NCBI GenBank assembly: GCA_020543525.1
Contig: JAHYIO010000033.1
Location: 2,933,208-2,997,207 of the forward strand
Source: Coriolopsis trogii
Lineage: Eukaryota > Basidiomycota > Agaricomycetes > Polyporales > Polyporaceae
Direction: 5' to 3'
Length of the DNA stretch: 64,000 nucleotides
In this document: positions 1-12,257 of the stretch, in pieces
Numbering within the stretch: the stretch's first letter is position 1
How the letters are laid out: every line of letters begins with the position of its first letter
Made by a program: the position numbers and the translations under genes
The notes under the pieces: generated by a model
Database searches by the model: none
Seen by the model: the letters and a program-made list of their open reading frames with translations, nothing else
Told to the model about the DNA's origin: nothing

Positions 1-299
1 CTAGCTATTTCAATACTGGTACTATCTGTTACACCATTCATTGGAGCAATTGTGAGTGTGATTCATAGTTATATTGATGGCTATACTATACAAACTCATA
101 TGAGGTTGTGTGACTACAGATTTACATTCCATGGATCCGATTCTTTATTGGTGACTTGCCACTAGATGGCTTCAATTGTTATGTGGAATATGAATTCTCA
201 GCAGCAGCAGAATCTCTGTAAGTGATAACTTGTAACATCTACCCTCTGGACATCGTACTCACTTGATATATCATAGATGTCAGTAACTATGATTCTGTT

Positions 300-1069
300 A
301 TAAGGATCTTTGTGGTAGAGGCTGATTATGATGTGGCTCAATCAGTGCTTCTTGCTCCACGTGTCTGCCTCATACTTGCTGATTTACTAGCCATTCTCAT
401 TACCTGGGCCAAGACATATAAAAGTGCTATCAACCATGAACATAGAAATGTACACTTGTTTTCAACAATCCTATGGCAACAAGGTCAGATACATAGAATC
501 TGCCTTCCTGATCAATAAATGTTAGGCTGCTGATAGCGCACTCTACAGGCCTGGTCTACTTCATGTGTGTTACAACATACAGTCTGTGGTTACTAAGGTC
601 CAGTAACTGAAAGTATCATGTCAGAGCACAATTTGCTATGAATTGCCTGTACCTTATCACAGTGCTACTACCTACGGTGAGTATGCAGATAAGTAAGCCA
701 GCCAGTTCAGCCTAAACTGAACATATTCTCTACAGTCACTGGTGGACACCGCAGATTGGGAGGCAATGGCACTCTCTCTCAGTCAACTGTGCGTACCTCA
801 TAATCGGCCTCCACGTTTTGGCTCATGACAATGTGGCCATTTACAGGTTTACAACTGTTATGGTCTCTCGCTTTCTTGTGGAGCTTCAACGAGCACAGCG
901 ACGGAGTGCCCTCGTAGACACGCTGTCCATGGCAGATTCCGCAAACTGGGATAGATTGGTAGGATCGCTCGTTATACCCTTACCTGGTCCAGGAGAGGAT
1001 ATGATGGATGGTGAGGCAGAGATTGTCGAGGGGGAGATGGAGCTATCTGTATTGCACAATCAGGAATAA
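300..1069 (+). CDS. DUF6533-like membrane protein, 3' part only
   Basis: This is the C-terminal part of a multi-exon gene that begins left of the window. One segment (about 330-450) encodes a hydrophobic helix with the string RVCLILADLL followed by ITWAKTYK, which I recognise from basidiomycete DUF6533 multi-pass membrane proteins. The last exon (from about 838) encodes VMVSRFLVELQ and an acidic tail that stops at 1069, again typical of that family's C-terminus. The sequence between these segments cannot be read as one frame, so introns or decay are present. The left part is AT-rich and CpG-poor compared with the next genes. Function is unknown for the family. Exon borders are not resolved, and the copy could be a pseudogene. 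Confidence 0.5.
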
Positions 1070-1120
1070 TATGATTTTCGCCAGCAACAAGCGTGGGTCG
1101 TTCGTCACTCTTAGTGATTG

Positions 1121-2414
1121 TCATGAACACAAATGGATCACACTCTCGAAGGTCGCGAAGGTCACCATGTTTACCGGAATCGCTCTGCATGATCGCGGAC
1201 GGAGGTCAGCGGAAAGTACCTGGTGAACGATATGAGCGGAGAGCACGGTCACGTACCGAACGAGGGTCGGGGCAAGCCCTCGAAAGAACACACCGGCGCC
1301 CTCTGCGCGGTAGGACGCGGCGATGGTCGACCACGTCGATCGGTACGGGTTGTCAGGCGCACCCGCCGGGGTGCTCTGCACGCGCGTCTTCACGACGTCG
1401 AATGGGAAAGTCACAACCCAGCCCGCAACTCCTGCCATACCGCCCGCGGCGAGGAGCGCTGTCCACGAGTGCGCCGCGGCTTCCTCGCCTGGGGCGTGCG
1501 AGAGCGAGGGACGAGGAGAGCGGGGCCAGTAACGGAGCGTGGCTTCGTAGGCGGCGAAGTAGGCTCCGTAGCCGATATCGCGGAGGGCGGTTGCGGTTAT
1601 CCCGCGGTAGAAGCCTCGGAGGCCGTATGTGTGCCAGATGTGGCGGATGACGGCGAGGTCGGACGGGGGTGTGGTCGCGGATGCGGAGCGGAGTAGGGAC
1701 TGTTGGTGGATCTTGACGAGCTCTGCTGGGGTGGTGATTAGTCTGAGAGAATAGGAGCGTCAGGTCAGATCAAACGAGGCGCAGAATGAGACGCGTACGA
1801 GCATATTATGCCTGTTCCTGCGCCTGCAAGATTTATCTGGGTGAGTGTTGGCGTAGAGGTATCGTTGTCTAGCTGTGCTCGGAGGAGCGAGTGATAGGAG
1901 GAGAAAACAAGTCCATTCAGCGGGGGTGCGCCGGCCTAGATCGTCACGTTATGGCAATTGAAGAGGGCGAACAGAAATTAGCGAACCTGCATGTAATCTC
2001 CCTCGAGTGCTGGGCAGTACGGCGACGTAGACATACCAAGGGAGCCGCTATGCCACGGTAAAGACCGCGTATTCGTTCCTCGCGGATGATGGTGAAGAAG
2101 GCATGGAGGGTAGAGCGGTACTTGGAAGCCAGGTGAGGGCTCTGAAAGCGCACCTTGACTGGGACAACGTAAGAGTTGGGTCCGCGCGGAGGGCAGAGAG
2201 AAGGCTTGTACGCACCGGTGTCAAAAGGGTACCCAACAATCACAGCCGCCATTCCTGATGTTCGCGACAACTCAGAGCCCTGGGCATGACTGCTGGTGGG
2301 ATACGTACCGGCTACAGTGCCCGCGAAGAAATTGAGGGCTGGACTGACTGCCACTGTACTCCCGGGGTCGTTACTCAGAGCACGCCGAATGTGCAAGGAG
2401 AGAAAGTATACCAT
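1121..2414 (-). CDS. Mitochondrial carrier (SLC25 family)
   Basis: This is a solute transporter of the mitochondrial inner membrane. Three repeat signatures are readable across the exons: VGYPFDT-VKVRFQ (2.1-2.3 kb), ITTPAELVKIHQQ (about 1.73 kb) and FPFDVVKTRVQ (about 1.40 kb). Each is the PX[DE]XX[KR]X[KR] motif of one of the three carrier repeats. The matching GLYRG, GFYRG and FFRG half-motifs are also present. The protein ends in AIPVNMVTFATFE, joined across an intron at about 1180-1255. At least five introns are needed, and all that I checked keep phase. The closest groups by motif are the carnitine/amino-acid type carriers (Crc1/Ymc1-like), but the substrate cannot be assigned. It is divergent from the Abp1 gene, with about 250 bp between the two start codons. 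Confidence 0.85.
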
Positions 2415-2663
2415 TGTCTTTCGCGTCTAACGAATCTGACATGGCTGCAAAGAGTGTACAACTTGTACAGTGGATGAGGGAAAAGTGAGAGCAAGGACCG
2501 GCGAGGATGGAATGGAGGCCATGGCCAAGACGTGCAAGCGCCGGACGACATCATCGCCCAAGTCCCGCAGTCGTTTGTCCGCTCGGCCACATCTTGTCTC
2601 TCGACCACCATCTGCTCCCCCTTCGCTGCGTCGGTTGTCGACCAGATCTCCAGGCAACACGCC

Positions 2664-5259
2664 ATGTCTCTCCAGGTCAATCTCTCTAGCAGAGATCTGA
2701 CACAAGCATACCAAGACGTCGTCAATGCGCGCGGAATAGATTGGGCGATCTTCACGTACGACAAAGGTTCCAACGATCTCAAGGTCCAGGCAACCGGTGA
2801 CGGAGGGCTCGAAGAGCTGCAGGAGGAATTCTCTGATGGGCGGTGAGTCTCACACTCCTCGAGCTGTAGCATCCGACCCGAACCCCGTGCTAGCATGCAG
2901 TACGCGTTCGCGCGTGTAAAGGACCCGAACGTGAGTCCACCACCATCCCGCATCTCCTTAGTTCTGACTAACTCTAGTTGCTCAGAGCGAACTACCGAAA
3001 TTCGTTCAAATTAACTGGTGTGGCGATGGTGTGCCCGTTGCGCGGAAAGGTCTCTTCCACACCCATTCCAGCGCTGTCGCCAACTTCCTCCGCGGCACTC
3101 ATGTCGTCATCAATGCCCGTAACGAAGTACGCTGAACTAATTTCTCAGTCTTTTGCAATCTTTCTCATATATCACCAGGCCGATGTTATGCCAGACGTGA
3201 TCATGAAGCGTGTTGAAGCAGCCTCTGGTGTACATTACACTGCACAGAAGGAAGCTCCCCGCAGGTTCGAGCCCATTGCACCTGTCGGTACAAACTACGT
3301 ACCGGTAGGGAAGGTGGACATGAACGCTCTTCGGCAAGGTCCTTCGTCCGGAGCCCCTCCCGCTCCCGCTGCCTCCAAGCCCTCGGTCTCAGCCGCTGCT
3401 CGTCCGGTTCCAATGGCCCCAGCTCCTGCCTCAGGTCTCGGCAAAGCCCCTGTCGCGAACAAGGCTCCTGCTGACGCATGGCCTGATGAACCTGCCTCCT
3501 TTGCTCCTCCGCCCGCGCCTGCTGCCTCCCGGCCCATACCCAAGCCGTCGGCCCCAGTGAGTGTGATGCTTTATACCATTCATGCAATCTAATCAGTGTC
3601 ATTCAGCCCACTGTCCGTCCCACGCCTGCAGCGCCTGCACCCGTGGTTGCATCCAATGTACCTACAAAGCCCGCGGAAGACGATAAGATCGGACCAGTCG
3701 GCACTGCGTACACACCTATCAAATTGCAGCCCAAGAGGCTCGTCAATCCATTTGCTGCCAGAGAGTCGCAAACACAGACAGAGTCAGCCCCTAAGCCTCC
3801 TGTTGGTGGTTAGTATTTCCACTACCGTATACGTCTACCCGCTGCATTGCTGACAATGATGCCACCCAGGCCCTAAGAAGCTCACATGGAGCGAACGTCA
3901 AGCGTTGGCGAAGAAGCAGCAGGAGGAAGAGGAGGCGCGCGCAAAGGCCGCCTTGGCCTCTCAACCCACCCCGCCGCCTGCTGCTGTGAGCTTCCGCGCG
4001 CCTCCTGGACCTCAACGCATGCATCCGCCACCTCTGGATGCGGAGCCGGAGACTTACACACCCGTAAGTTGCAAATGTCGCGAAGTATATCGCAGTCTCT
4101 AACAACAACACATGGCCAGCCTCCTCCACCAGCACCCCCGGCCGTGCCCAGCGCGAGTCGCCCTGTTCCGGCACCGGAGCCTGTTACGGAGGCTGCTGCT
4201 GCTGCTGCTGCGCCGCCGCCGCCTCCCCCACCACCTCCAGTTGTTCAACCAGAGCCGGAACCGGAACCTGCGGCAGCGCCTCCGCCTCCGCCTCCTGTAC
4301 GTGTCGCGAAGGGCATGTTTAATATATTGTACTGACCTTCGATACCCTTAGCCTCCACCTCCGCCGCCTCCGCCGCCAGTTGCTGCCCCAGTCGTCGCTG
4401 CTGTCATTCCGGAGCCCGAACCCGAGCCCGAACCCGAGCCTGCACATGCTCCTAGTGCGCCTCACGCCCACGGTGAAGGCTTGTGCGCGATCGTTCAGTA
4501 TTCGTACGAGGCAAGTGACCGATCTCCTTCCACCGTCGTATTGATCACTGATTGTCTTTTTGATCTCTTTATAGGCGCAAGAGGATAACGAGATGGACCT
4601 GGTCGAAGGCGAGCTCATTGAGCAAATCGAGCAACTGGACGAAGGCTGGTGGTCCGGTGTAGGCGCTGGCGGCTCGAAGCAAGGCCTCTTCCCAGGTATG
4701 CCCGTGACGGCGAACTCACAGTGGGTGAGATGACGTGGCTAACGAGACTATGCAGCGAATTACGTGGAGATTGTCGAGCAAGAGGCGGCGGCTGCTACTC
4801 CGCCCCCTCCGTCTCCTCCTCCACCCCCACCTCCGGTTAGTATCCACACGTCGTAGATCTTTCGCCCATCTTCTGACCGGATGAACGAACAGCCTCCTGC
4901 ACCGGCCCCTCCTCCGGTGGCTGCGCACCCCGAGCCCGAAGCGGAGCCGGAAGAAGACCTGGGATCCTGGGCGATCGCGTTGTACGAGTACGTTTCATCT
5001 GAACTTTTACCACTATCGCGAGAGGCTGGCTGACAAGCGTTGGACAGTTACGACGCGGGCGAGGACAACGAGCTCACGTTCAAGGAAGGGGACCGGATCA
5101 CGCACATCGAGGCTGCGTCGGACGATTGGTGGCAGGGTACGGATAAGCATGGGAACGTTGGTCTCTTCCCTGGTGCGTCTCTTTTGCTCTGTCTTTTTCG
5201 TGTGTGTTGTTGATGGGAGCGTTGGGCGAGCAGCGAACTACGTGGAGTTGCAGGCTTGA
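2664..5259 (+). CDS. ABP1: Actin-binding protein Abp1 (ADF-H plus two SH3 domains)
   Basis: This is an adaptor that links actin patches to endocytosis. The N-terminal ADF/cofilin-homology domain starts MSLQVNLSSRDL and continues through GIDWAIFTYD, KFVQINWCGDGV and THVVINARNEADV. It is spread over several small exons (2664-3230). A long proline/alanine-rich linker with poly-Pro blocks follows (3.35-4.5 kb). Two SH3 domains close the protein: the first has CAIVQYSYEAQEDNEMDL, EGWWSG and GLFPANYVEI (4.48-4.77 kb), and the second has WAIALYDYDAGEDNELTF, DWWQG and GLFPANYVEL (4.96-5.25 kb). Yeast Abp1 has one SH3 domain, so the pair resembles other basidiomycete and animal family members. The start was chosen because the ADF-H domain begins directly at this ATG. 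About nine introns are needed. Confidence 0.93.
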
Positions 5260-6056
5260 AGGTAGTAGCGGCGGAAAGCAATCAGGATTGAAGACCTATC
5301 GGACGACAGATGTGGTGCACGTAATTGATTTCGTAGCCAAGCGAATGCGAGGAGGAACTGCTGGCAATGTTTGAGGCGGATAGTTTGTCACTCAATGCGA
5401 TATTCTCAGGTATGTCGAACACTGCTGTCAACTGGCTCAACCCCGAGCGCTCGTCGGTGTGGTTGGCTCTCAATAATTGTATGAATCGGTGATTGTATAA
5501 CTCACTACGCCTCCAAATATTTTTGGAGACTGGGACTGAGACTTTCATGATATCCCGGGCGGCCGTACGACTCTCTACCATGAGATTTCGATGTCAACGG
5601 CCTCGGAACTAGACGGCCCCATATGACACTACGTGCCTTAACGATGTACACCGTTGGTTGCTCCTGTCGAAGCAAGGAGTCTCGGCAGGTGGTTGCGCAA
5701 ACCAGGGCATGTCTACGGCGATCCAGCCAGTATTACACACAGTGAGTGGTCTCTTCAATTACATCTTGTACGCTCACGAGTACGTGTCAACCTTGCTGTA
5801 GACGGGGTCTATCGACCTTTCTGTCGTTGCAAATCAACTGTATCACAAGGCCCGAACAACGATGTGAATGCTCCGCGGTATGTATCGTCAAGAGAGGGAG
5901 AGTCAGCCTTTCTCGCGTCCTTGGCTAGGCGTAGGCAGTGTAAGTCGAATCTAACGAAGAGATGTAGGAGATATACAGTAGCATTATACAGCAGTATGGT
6001 ATCGTTGGGTCCAGCTGATCTCTGCTGGGGTAAAGAACTCTAAAGTTCGGCTCCCC
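5260..6056. other. Intergenic, no supported gene
   Basis: This 0.8-kb stretch lies between the convergent Abp1 gene and the first MYND-related paralogue. Open frames here are short, have no recognisable motif and do not join across plausible introns. I looked on the minus strand for a MYND-finger exon downstream of 6057 and did not find the cysteine pattern. Confidence 0.6.
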
Positions 6057-6952
6057 CTACCGCGCGGGGGCACAATATCCGTCTTCGATCATCTCAAGGA
6101 ACCGGAACGAGGTGTCCACGTCGACCTTGACTGTAGTCGGGGGCCGGTACACGGTATGTTCTGACTTCGTCTCCAGCAGCGGCTCGTGAAGGTGCGCGAT
6201 GACTTCCTTCAGTCTTGGGTCGGCACGGTCCGCCTCCAAGACGTCAACGAGAGCGCGGTAGTTTGGGCATCGTTCGCGAACGAGAGCGACGCCGAGCGAG
6301 AGGGAGAGCGTCTGGAGGGCGTAGGCGACGAGGCCGATTGCGGGCGAGACGAAGCCTCTTCGCGCGGCGAGCTCGGCGTACTTTGCTGCGTCGAAGAGGT
6401 CGCCGAGGGCGCGCTCGTTCACGTTGCTCACGTCCATGCCCCAGGAGAGCCGCTCGTTGAGGGTCGTGAGGTACTTTCTCAGGTACACGTATGCGAGGAC
6501 GGAGGCGGCGTGTATGAATTGTGTCCTTAGGGCGTGGTAGTTCTTGTCGGCCCGGGTCGTTGGGTCGGCCCCTGTGCTCAGGAAGGCGTGCACCGCGGCT
6601 GGGTCGATTGCGCGGCTGAAGACCTTGGCGGCTTCGAGGATTGGGTTGGAGCTTTCGAGCGACATGTAGCTGCGCACCGTTCGTTAGCGGACGAGCTGAC
6701 GCGCGCACGGATGGACTGGACGTACCGAATGGCGAGCTCTACGCGGTGGAGCCATTCCTTGTACGCGTTGCCGCAGTCGTGAAATTCTTCGATGTCCCTG
6801 TGGATTTTGAGCATGGAGAGATATCTGAATCGCTTCACGAACGAAGCGCGCTCCGCGTTCTGGGTGTCTTCGTCCGGGTATTCGCGGTAGTCTGTGGTGC
6901 ACGACCAGCGGAGACGCATGAAGTCGTCGAGGGTTCTTTGGTCAAGACGCAT
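6057..6952 (-). CDS. MYND-family paralogue 1, lacking the zinc finger (279 aa)
   Basis: Two exons (6952-6726 and 6669-6057) join through a 56-nt GT-AG intron in phase 2 to give 279 aa. The protein looks alpha-helical, with recognisable segments WLHRVELAIR at the exon junction, LAYVYLRKYLTTLNERL and DAAKYAELAARRGFVSPA. The intron interrupts the AIR codon at exactly the same place and phase as in the genes at 7362-8239 and 13323-14452. The segments YLRKY/YYRRY, the ER after them and AAKYA are also shared, so the three are paralogues. The copy at 13.3 kb carries a MYND zinc finger. This one stops at EDGYCAPAR, the equivalent point just before that finger. Function is unknown. The start was chosen to match the lengths of the paralogues' first exons. 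Confidence 0.75.
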
Positions 6953-7361
6953 CGTGGGTTGGACAGGTGGCGGTCGCTGAACGAGTAAAGATTCGCAGTT
7001 TGGATGGGTGTCACGTTGCTCAATGACCGTTTGGGGTGGGCTTTTATGCATTTCGCGTTCTGTCAAAGCTGCGAAGCAAGTCAAGTTGCGTCTGTCAACG
7101 GAGTGCACTTAGGACGTACGTGGCTGTGCGTATGTGGTCAAAGCTCGTGAGCCACTGAGATAAAGCTAGTGTCCACTCATGCATGTGCGCAGTAGTGTGG
7201 GCTTCTCGGCCTCTCAAGACGGGACTCATAACGTCGTCATTGACGACTGGCGGAGGGTATTATACAGCTTGTAATGTACTACAAATCCGACATAATGATC
7301 TACATATAGAACAGAATCTGAGCGAATCACTTGACCGTGCTTCTTCAAAGCTTTCTTGCAG

Positions 7362-8239
7362 TCACTCTGCCTCACTGAATGTCTCTCCGTCCAATGGGAG
7401 CTCTTCATACACATCCAAGATGGCATCCTCTTCCACGATCATTGCACACAGCTGCCTGACGTCCGGAGTGTCGAGCTTCAGTCCCTGCGGGAGCGAGGCG
7501 AGATTACCATGCCCGGGAGCCGGGTGCATGTTGTCCTTCAACGCTAGCCACAATGGCAAGTACCGCACCTGCGTGCGTATCACTCCGATCATCTCCAAGG
7601 GGTCCAAGAGGGCCAAGAACGACCGGGCGACCGTGTAGACAGCGGGGGACATGAAGTTCGTGCGGATCAGGAGCCGTGCGTACGTCACGGCCGTGAGCAT
7701 GTCCTGGAAGATCTTGTAGACGTGGTCTTCTCGCTCGAAGGCCGGAAGCCAACGCTCGCGCTCTGCCATGGGAGCTGAGTACTTTCTGAGGTATGCGAGG
7801 GCGGCGACGCTGCGTGCACGTGCGAGGATGAGCTTGGGAGGAGGGTTATAGGTGGTTCTCTTGAGGAGGATGTCTGGATGTCTGGGGTTGATGCGGGTTT
7901 CGTCGAGGATCTCGAGGGCGAGGTCAGCGTCGAGGATGACATTCCCGCGTACTTCACCATCTTGTCTCATGAGACATCTGTCCGGTATCTGGTTAGGAGG
8001 CACGTTCGCGTTCAGCGCGCTGGAGCGACGGGTGCTTGCCTTATAGCGAGTTCAAGTCGTAGCTCCCAGTTTGCCTGGTTAGGATCAGTCTCGAATATTT
8101 TCAAGAGTTCCTGTCGTGTTCTGCTGCGAAAGCGCCGACAGCAATGGGCGCGGAGATCCGCGAGTTGTGGCTGATGGCGGGAGTCGTGGAAGCAGTTGAT
8201 GTGGTAGAGCATGTACTCTTGTACCTTCACCAGAGACAT
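7362..8239 (-). CDS. MYND-family paralogue 2, lacking the zinc finger, with a GC-AG intron (271 aa)
   Basis: Exon 1 (8239-8040) ends in ELRLELAI plus AG. The next bases are GCAAGC, so the intron uses a GC donor, a recognised minor variant. An acceptor at 7978 gives exon 2 (7977-7362) in phase and a 271-aa product. A second in-phase AG lies 12 nt further in. Exon 2 holds ALAYLRKYSAPMAERERWLP and AVTYARLLIRTNFMSPAVY, matching paralogue 1 and the MYND gene at 13.3 kb. The protein ends in an acidic tail with no cysteine cluster. It lies head-to-tail with paralogue 1, so a local tandem duplication is likely. No catalytic motif was recognised. Confidence 0.7.
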
Positions 8240-9394
8240 GGTCGATAGGTTGAGTGGGAGGAGATGTCGTAACAGAGAGAAGGAAGGCGTCGAACGAGAA
8301 CAACAGTCATAACGAGGCGCTATATGGAGAGTTTGCGGGCCACAAAAGACAAAGAAGGGGGACACAAAGCGTTGTCAGTCAAGGCCCAACAAGGTAGTTG
8401 GTCGTTGCCGAGTAGCGCCGGTCGCTGCACCTTGCTTGGACCAACCAAACATTGTCGCTCCTGACGCATCCACAGACTGCTCATGAGCCTTTCGTAGATG
8501 TGATTGTCGTACCGCATGAGTATTGACCGAGAACGATGGACTATCACTGGCAGCGTGGTTAGGTCGAGACGGACTCGGAGAACCACAAGTTACAGGGGCC
8601 GCCGGTGAGCGTGACAATGCGATTGCAGTTGTAGGAGGCGCTACGAGGGTGTTCCGCTTTAACCAAAGGTAGTGCTAGCGTACCAGCGAGCAACCCGAGT
8701 GTCGCAGTCTCTGACATATGAGGAGACTGAGTCGTCGATGGGAGCGCTGGCCAAGGAGGAGGAATGATCCGGTTTGATTCATAACGTGGCTGTGCAACCG
8801 AGTGCACGGCTTCGCGTGTTTGTTCTCGTTCGCTCTGCGCAGCTTTTTCGCAGATCTACTCATGCTGCGTGTCTCTTACGACCTCGACGCGTTCGATATG
8901 ACGGTCGTATAGCACGCAAGGGTGGCCTGTGGATCGTGTCTACAGCCATAAACCGTTTCTCTCCCTCCCCGAAACGTCACGACAACACCACTGCGCTGAT
9001 GGCCTCCTCACTCTTCCTGCATAGCCATCCATCCAAGCACAGCAACGATGCGCTTTGCATACTGTTTCACTCGTGAGCCCAAGCCACTGAGGAGGTTTCA
9101 TTAGCCTCGCGTGCCATATAGTTTCCACTGTCCCGGAGACCTGGCAGCCCGCCCAGTGCAAGACGCGATTACGCCTCTCCTTGTCGACGGCGCTCAAACG
9201 CCGTAGCTTGCATCATAAGTCCCACAGCGGACGAGTAGGGATGGGCGACGCCACCGCGACGCCCCCTCAACCTTCCCCTTCGCACCACCACCTTCTTCTT
9301 CTGAGCTGGTCTCCCCTTTCATTTGTCTCTCTTTCCCTTCGCAAACGCTCTCTTTTCACGACTGATCCGACTACTGTGGGGGTGGACGCTCTTC
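8240..9394. other. Intergenic, no supported gene
   Basis: This is a 1.15-kb divergent spacer between the MYND-family paralogue 2 and the single-pass membrane protein gene. The pyrimidine-rich stretch at 9260-9360 is typical of fungal promoter or 5' UTR sequence. Short open frames on both strands show no motif. Confidence 0.6.
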
Positions 9395-10371
9395 ATGACG
9401 TACATCCAGCTTTCCACTGTTTACTCAACGCACCAATCATCGTCACACAAACGGCGACCGTGGATCGAGGAGGTGCATGATGGTCTGATGGCTCTGGGCA
9501 GTGGCAGCGCACCAAGAGTGGTCGCTCGCGAAGGTGAGTCTCAGCTCGCTCTTCCCCTGGCTCAAACATGTGATTCCCCTGATCGCGCAAACCAAGGGTT
9601 TCAAACTCTGGACGTTGGATCGAACGCTGTGGACCCTGGGTTGGCCCTATCCCAGCCGGACCAGCCAGCTAGCGACAGCGCGCGGGCAGGGAACGGGACG
9701 GAGGACGCGCCCGATGCAGATGGGAACCTCGAGATGATCATCGGTGGGGCGGCTGCAGCCAGTGTCATCCTCCTCCTCGCCGTCGTGTACATCGGCTATT
9801 GGCTCGTCAAGCGGAGAGCGCGCCGTCGCGACCAAGGTACGCCCCCACTCCTTATATCCGAACGTGTGCTCTCTCAGCCCCGAGAGCAGGCCAACCGCGA
9901 TCAGCACCGAAACTGGAAGCGCCGAGAAAGGCGGGGAGGAAGAGTATCGCGCTTTCCCTCGATTCCGCCGCGACTCTCCGCGCGAGCCCTCCTCGCGTCT
10001 CGAAAGACCTCCCAGAGCCCCCCTCCCCAGAAATATCCTCCGCGAACCTCCTCTCGTCCCGTGCGTTCGCGATCACGCCCGTCACCACGGCCTTCCCCAT
10101 CTACCCCTCGGCGACGCACTGGCACGATCCCGAGAAGAGCCCGGTGGACGAGTCGAGCTATGACTATGGCCGCGAGTCCGTCTTGCGCCCCGTGTCGGCT
10201 TTGGGTACGCCGCGGAGGTCTTACCGACTGACGGTGGTGAGCCTGCTCCCGGAGAAACGTCCCTCTTCGATCGACGTAGAGCTAGGGCGAGGGGAGGTAC
10301 TGGCGCAGGCTGTGGACTCTGTGGTGAGAGAGGCAGCGAAGGAGGTTGTACCTCCTTACACGTCGCGGTAG
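9395..10371 (+). CDS. Single-pass membrane protein with Ser/Pro-rich cytosolic tail (311 aa)
   Basis: Two exons (9395-9836 and 9878-10371) join through a 41-nt intron in phase 1 to give 311 aa. The extracellular-type N-terminal part is Asp/Ala/Gly-rich with one possible N-glycosylation site (NGT). A single transmembrane helix (about residues 115-140, AAAASVILLLAVVYIGYWLV) is followed by a strong stop-transfer cluster KRRARRRDQ. The tail is rich in Ser, Pro and Arg. This architecture is common among uncharacterised basidiomycete proteins, and I recognise no family. An alternative start is the ATG at 9488. A GTGAGT at about 9534 could mark an additional intron, which would shorten the N-terminus. 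Confidence 0.55.
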
Positions 10372-10662
10372 CCGGACGATGCCTGTGCGCGCATGTTCAA
10401 CTGTCATGACCGTCACGCCCCTTGAACGCTTGGACGATGCAGCTTACGTGGACATTCTCTGCGCCGGACTCGTCGGTCGTCGTTTGTACAGATACCCTCT
10501 GGAAGGACCTTTGTACATATGCTCTGTAGCTATATAATCCGTGGTGGTGTATGTTATGTGGTGGCTTGAAGAACGACGTGAACTACTATACATGGGGCGG
10601 GGGAAGACGATCGAAACGCACTAGTACACGATTCCTGGGATACGGTCACAACCACAGAAGCA

Positions 10663-12257
10663 CTACACGAGTGCACGCAACAACGCGCTCACCTCCTGAC
10701 CTCTGACAGCCTCGAAATCCGTCTCGCGCAACGCACCAAACAAGCGCGCCCCCTTGTCACCCGCCACTCGCTGCCAGTCGCAACTTGAACTGACCCCACG
10801 ATCCGCATCATGCGTCACAGCATCGCGGCTGGCGTTCTCGCTCCAGGGCCTCGCAAGACAATCCGAGACTCTGTGCTCGCCGCGGAGCCCTCGTACAGGC
10901 TGGTCGTCTGACTCTCGGTACCACCACTCGAAATGCGCACCGTCAAACGCCGCTGCGGGGCACCCACCGTCAGCCGCTCGGGGCTCTGATCGCATACTGC
11001 TCGTGCTGCGAATCCCGATGTTGAGCGCGAGCAGGCGCAGAGATGGTAGTACGGGCGGGAGGGCGCTGCGTAGGCGATCCGAGAGCTGGCTGTCGATCGG
11101 ATTTGGAACTGGGAGTGGAGGAGAGGCGAGCGGGTCGACGGGCGGGCGCTGGATGTGTATCGCAAGCGCGAGGAGGGCCGGTGATCCGGTGTAGGACATG
11201 TTATCCTGCGAAGACTCGCATTATCAGACCCCACGCATTGGTGAGTAGAGCGAGGGAGGGAACTCACGAGCCAGGTCTCGAGGTCAGGCGAGGCGGGGTC
11301 CGTGTCTGCGACGACGAGCTCGAGGTAGCGCACGCGCGGCATCGCGGGCGCGTACGTCTTCCAGAACGAGTACTGGTTGAACCCCGCCTGCATGCCTATC
11401 GTCAGCCGCTGCGGGGACGCTGCTGCGAGCACGCTGCAGAGCGGGCCCGGGTCCCAGTCGCGCTGCCGGTCGAGCGTGATATCCACCTCGAGCGCGCGGA
11501 CGGGACGGGGGACGTGCAGCGAGAGGAGAGATCGGAGGTCTCCGCGCAGGTGGTCGAGGGACGGCCACCATGCTGCGCGCGAGAGAGCGGGGTCGCCCTC
11601 GTTGAAGATGACCTTGTTCAGCTGCAGACTGCGGAGCCCGGGTGCTGCGGCGAGGAGGGCGTGCCGAGAGGGCGGGGACTGGATGCGGCTGAGGACGAGC
11701 GTGTGGAGGTTGAGCATCTCCGGGAGGACCATCGCGTGCGCGGGCTGGTCCGTGTAGATCGTCCATTCTTCTGCGACGTGGAGGGAGCGGAGGGTGCGCG
11801 CGCTCTGGAGCTGGAGGAGCATCGCTTCCGTGTCGTTGCCGAAGGATTGTAGGGTGAGGGAGGAGAGCTTCTGGAGGGCCATGATGGCCTCGCCGAGAGA
11901 TGGCTCGATGGTGAGCAGCAGATCGGCGGAGGGGAGAACGAGAGTGTCGAGCTCGCTAGCGTAGGGAAGCAATTTGGCCAGGTGCTCCAGAGTCGCATAG
12001 AATGACCGGGGCTCCTTGGTGATCCCTTGAAGGAGTGTCAGGCTGCGCAAAACAGGAGTCCGTGTGTCCGGTTCGGCAAGCACAAACTGGCAAAACTGGG
12101 TGAGCCTCGTTGCTGAGCTGAATTGGACGTTTGAGACGGCGTGTCTGGTTGCGGAGTGACGCAAAACGTGACATGCGGTGCCCAATGCCAGTGCGTCTCG
12201 AGGAGTGAGGTACGGGATGATTTCGACGAGGATATCGAAGTTGAGTGCTACGGCCAT
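10663..12257 (-). CDS. F-box protein with LRR-like body (510 aa)
   Basis: Exon 1 (12257-11268) and exon 2 (11205-10663) join through a 62-nt phase-0 intron to give 510 aa. The N-terminus, LNFDILVEIIPYLTPRDALA followed by LGTACHVLR, is a clear F-box. The rest has irregular leucine-rich segments such as LRSLTLLQG, LDTLVLPSA, LNLHTLVLSRI and LRSLQLNKVIF, spaced as in the degenerate LRR F-box proteins expanded in Agaricomycetes. By family it should recruit a substrate to an SCF ubiquitin ligase. The substrate is unknown. The start was placed at the ATG directly before the F-box. Confidence 0.85.

Noticed and set aside
5654..6043. 129-codon plus-strand ORF
   Set aside because: It has no motif, no upstream promoter-like sequence and biased composition, and it lies opposite the 3' flank of a real gene.
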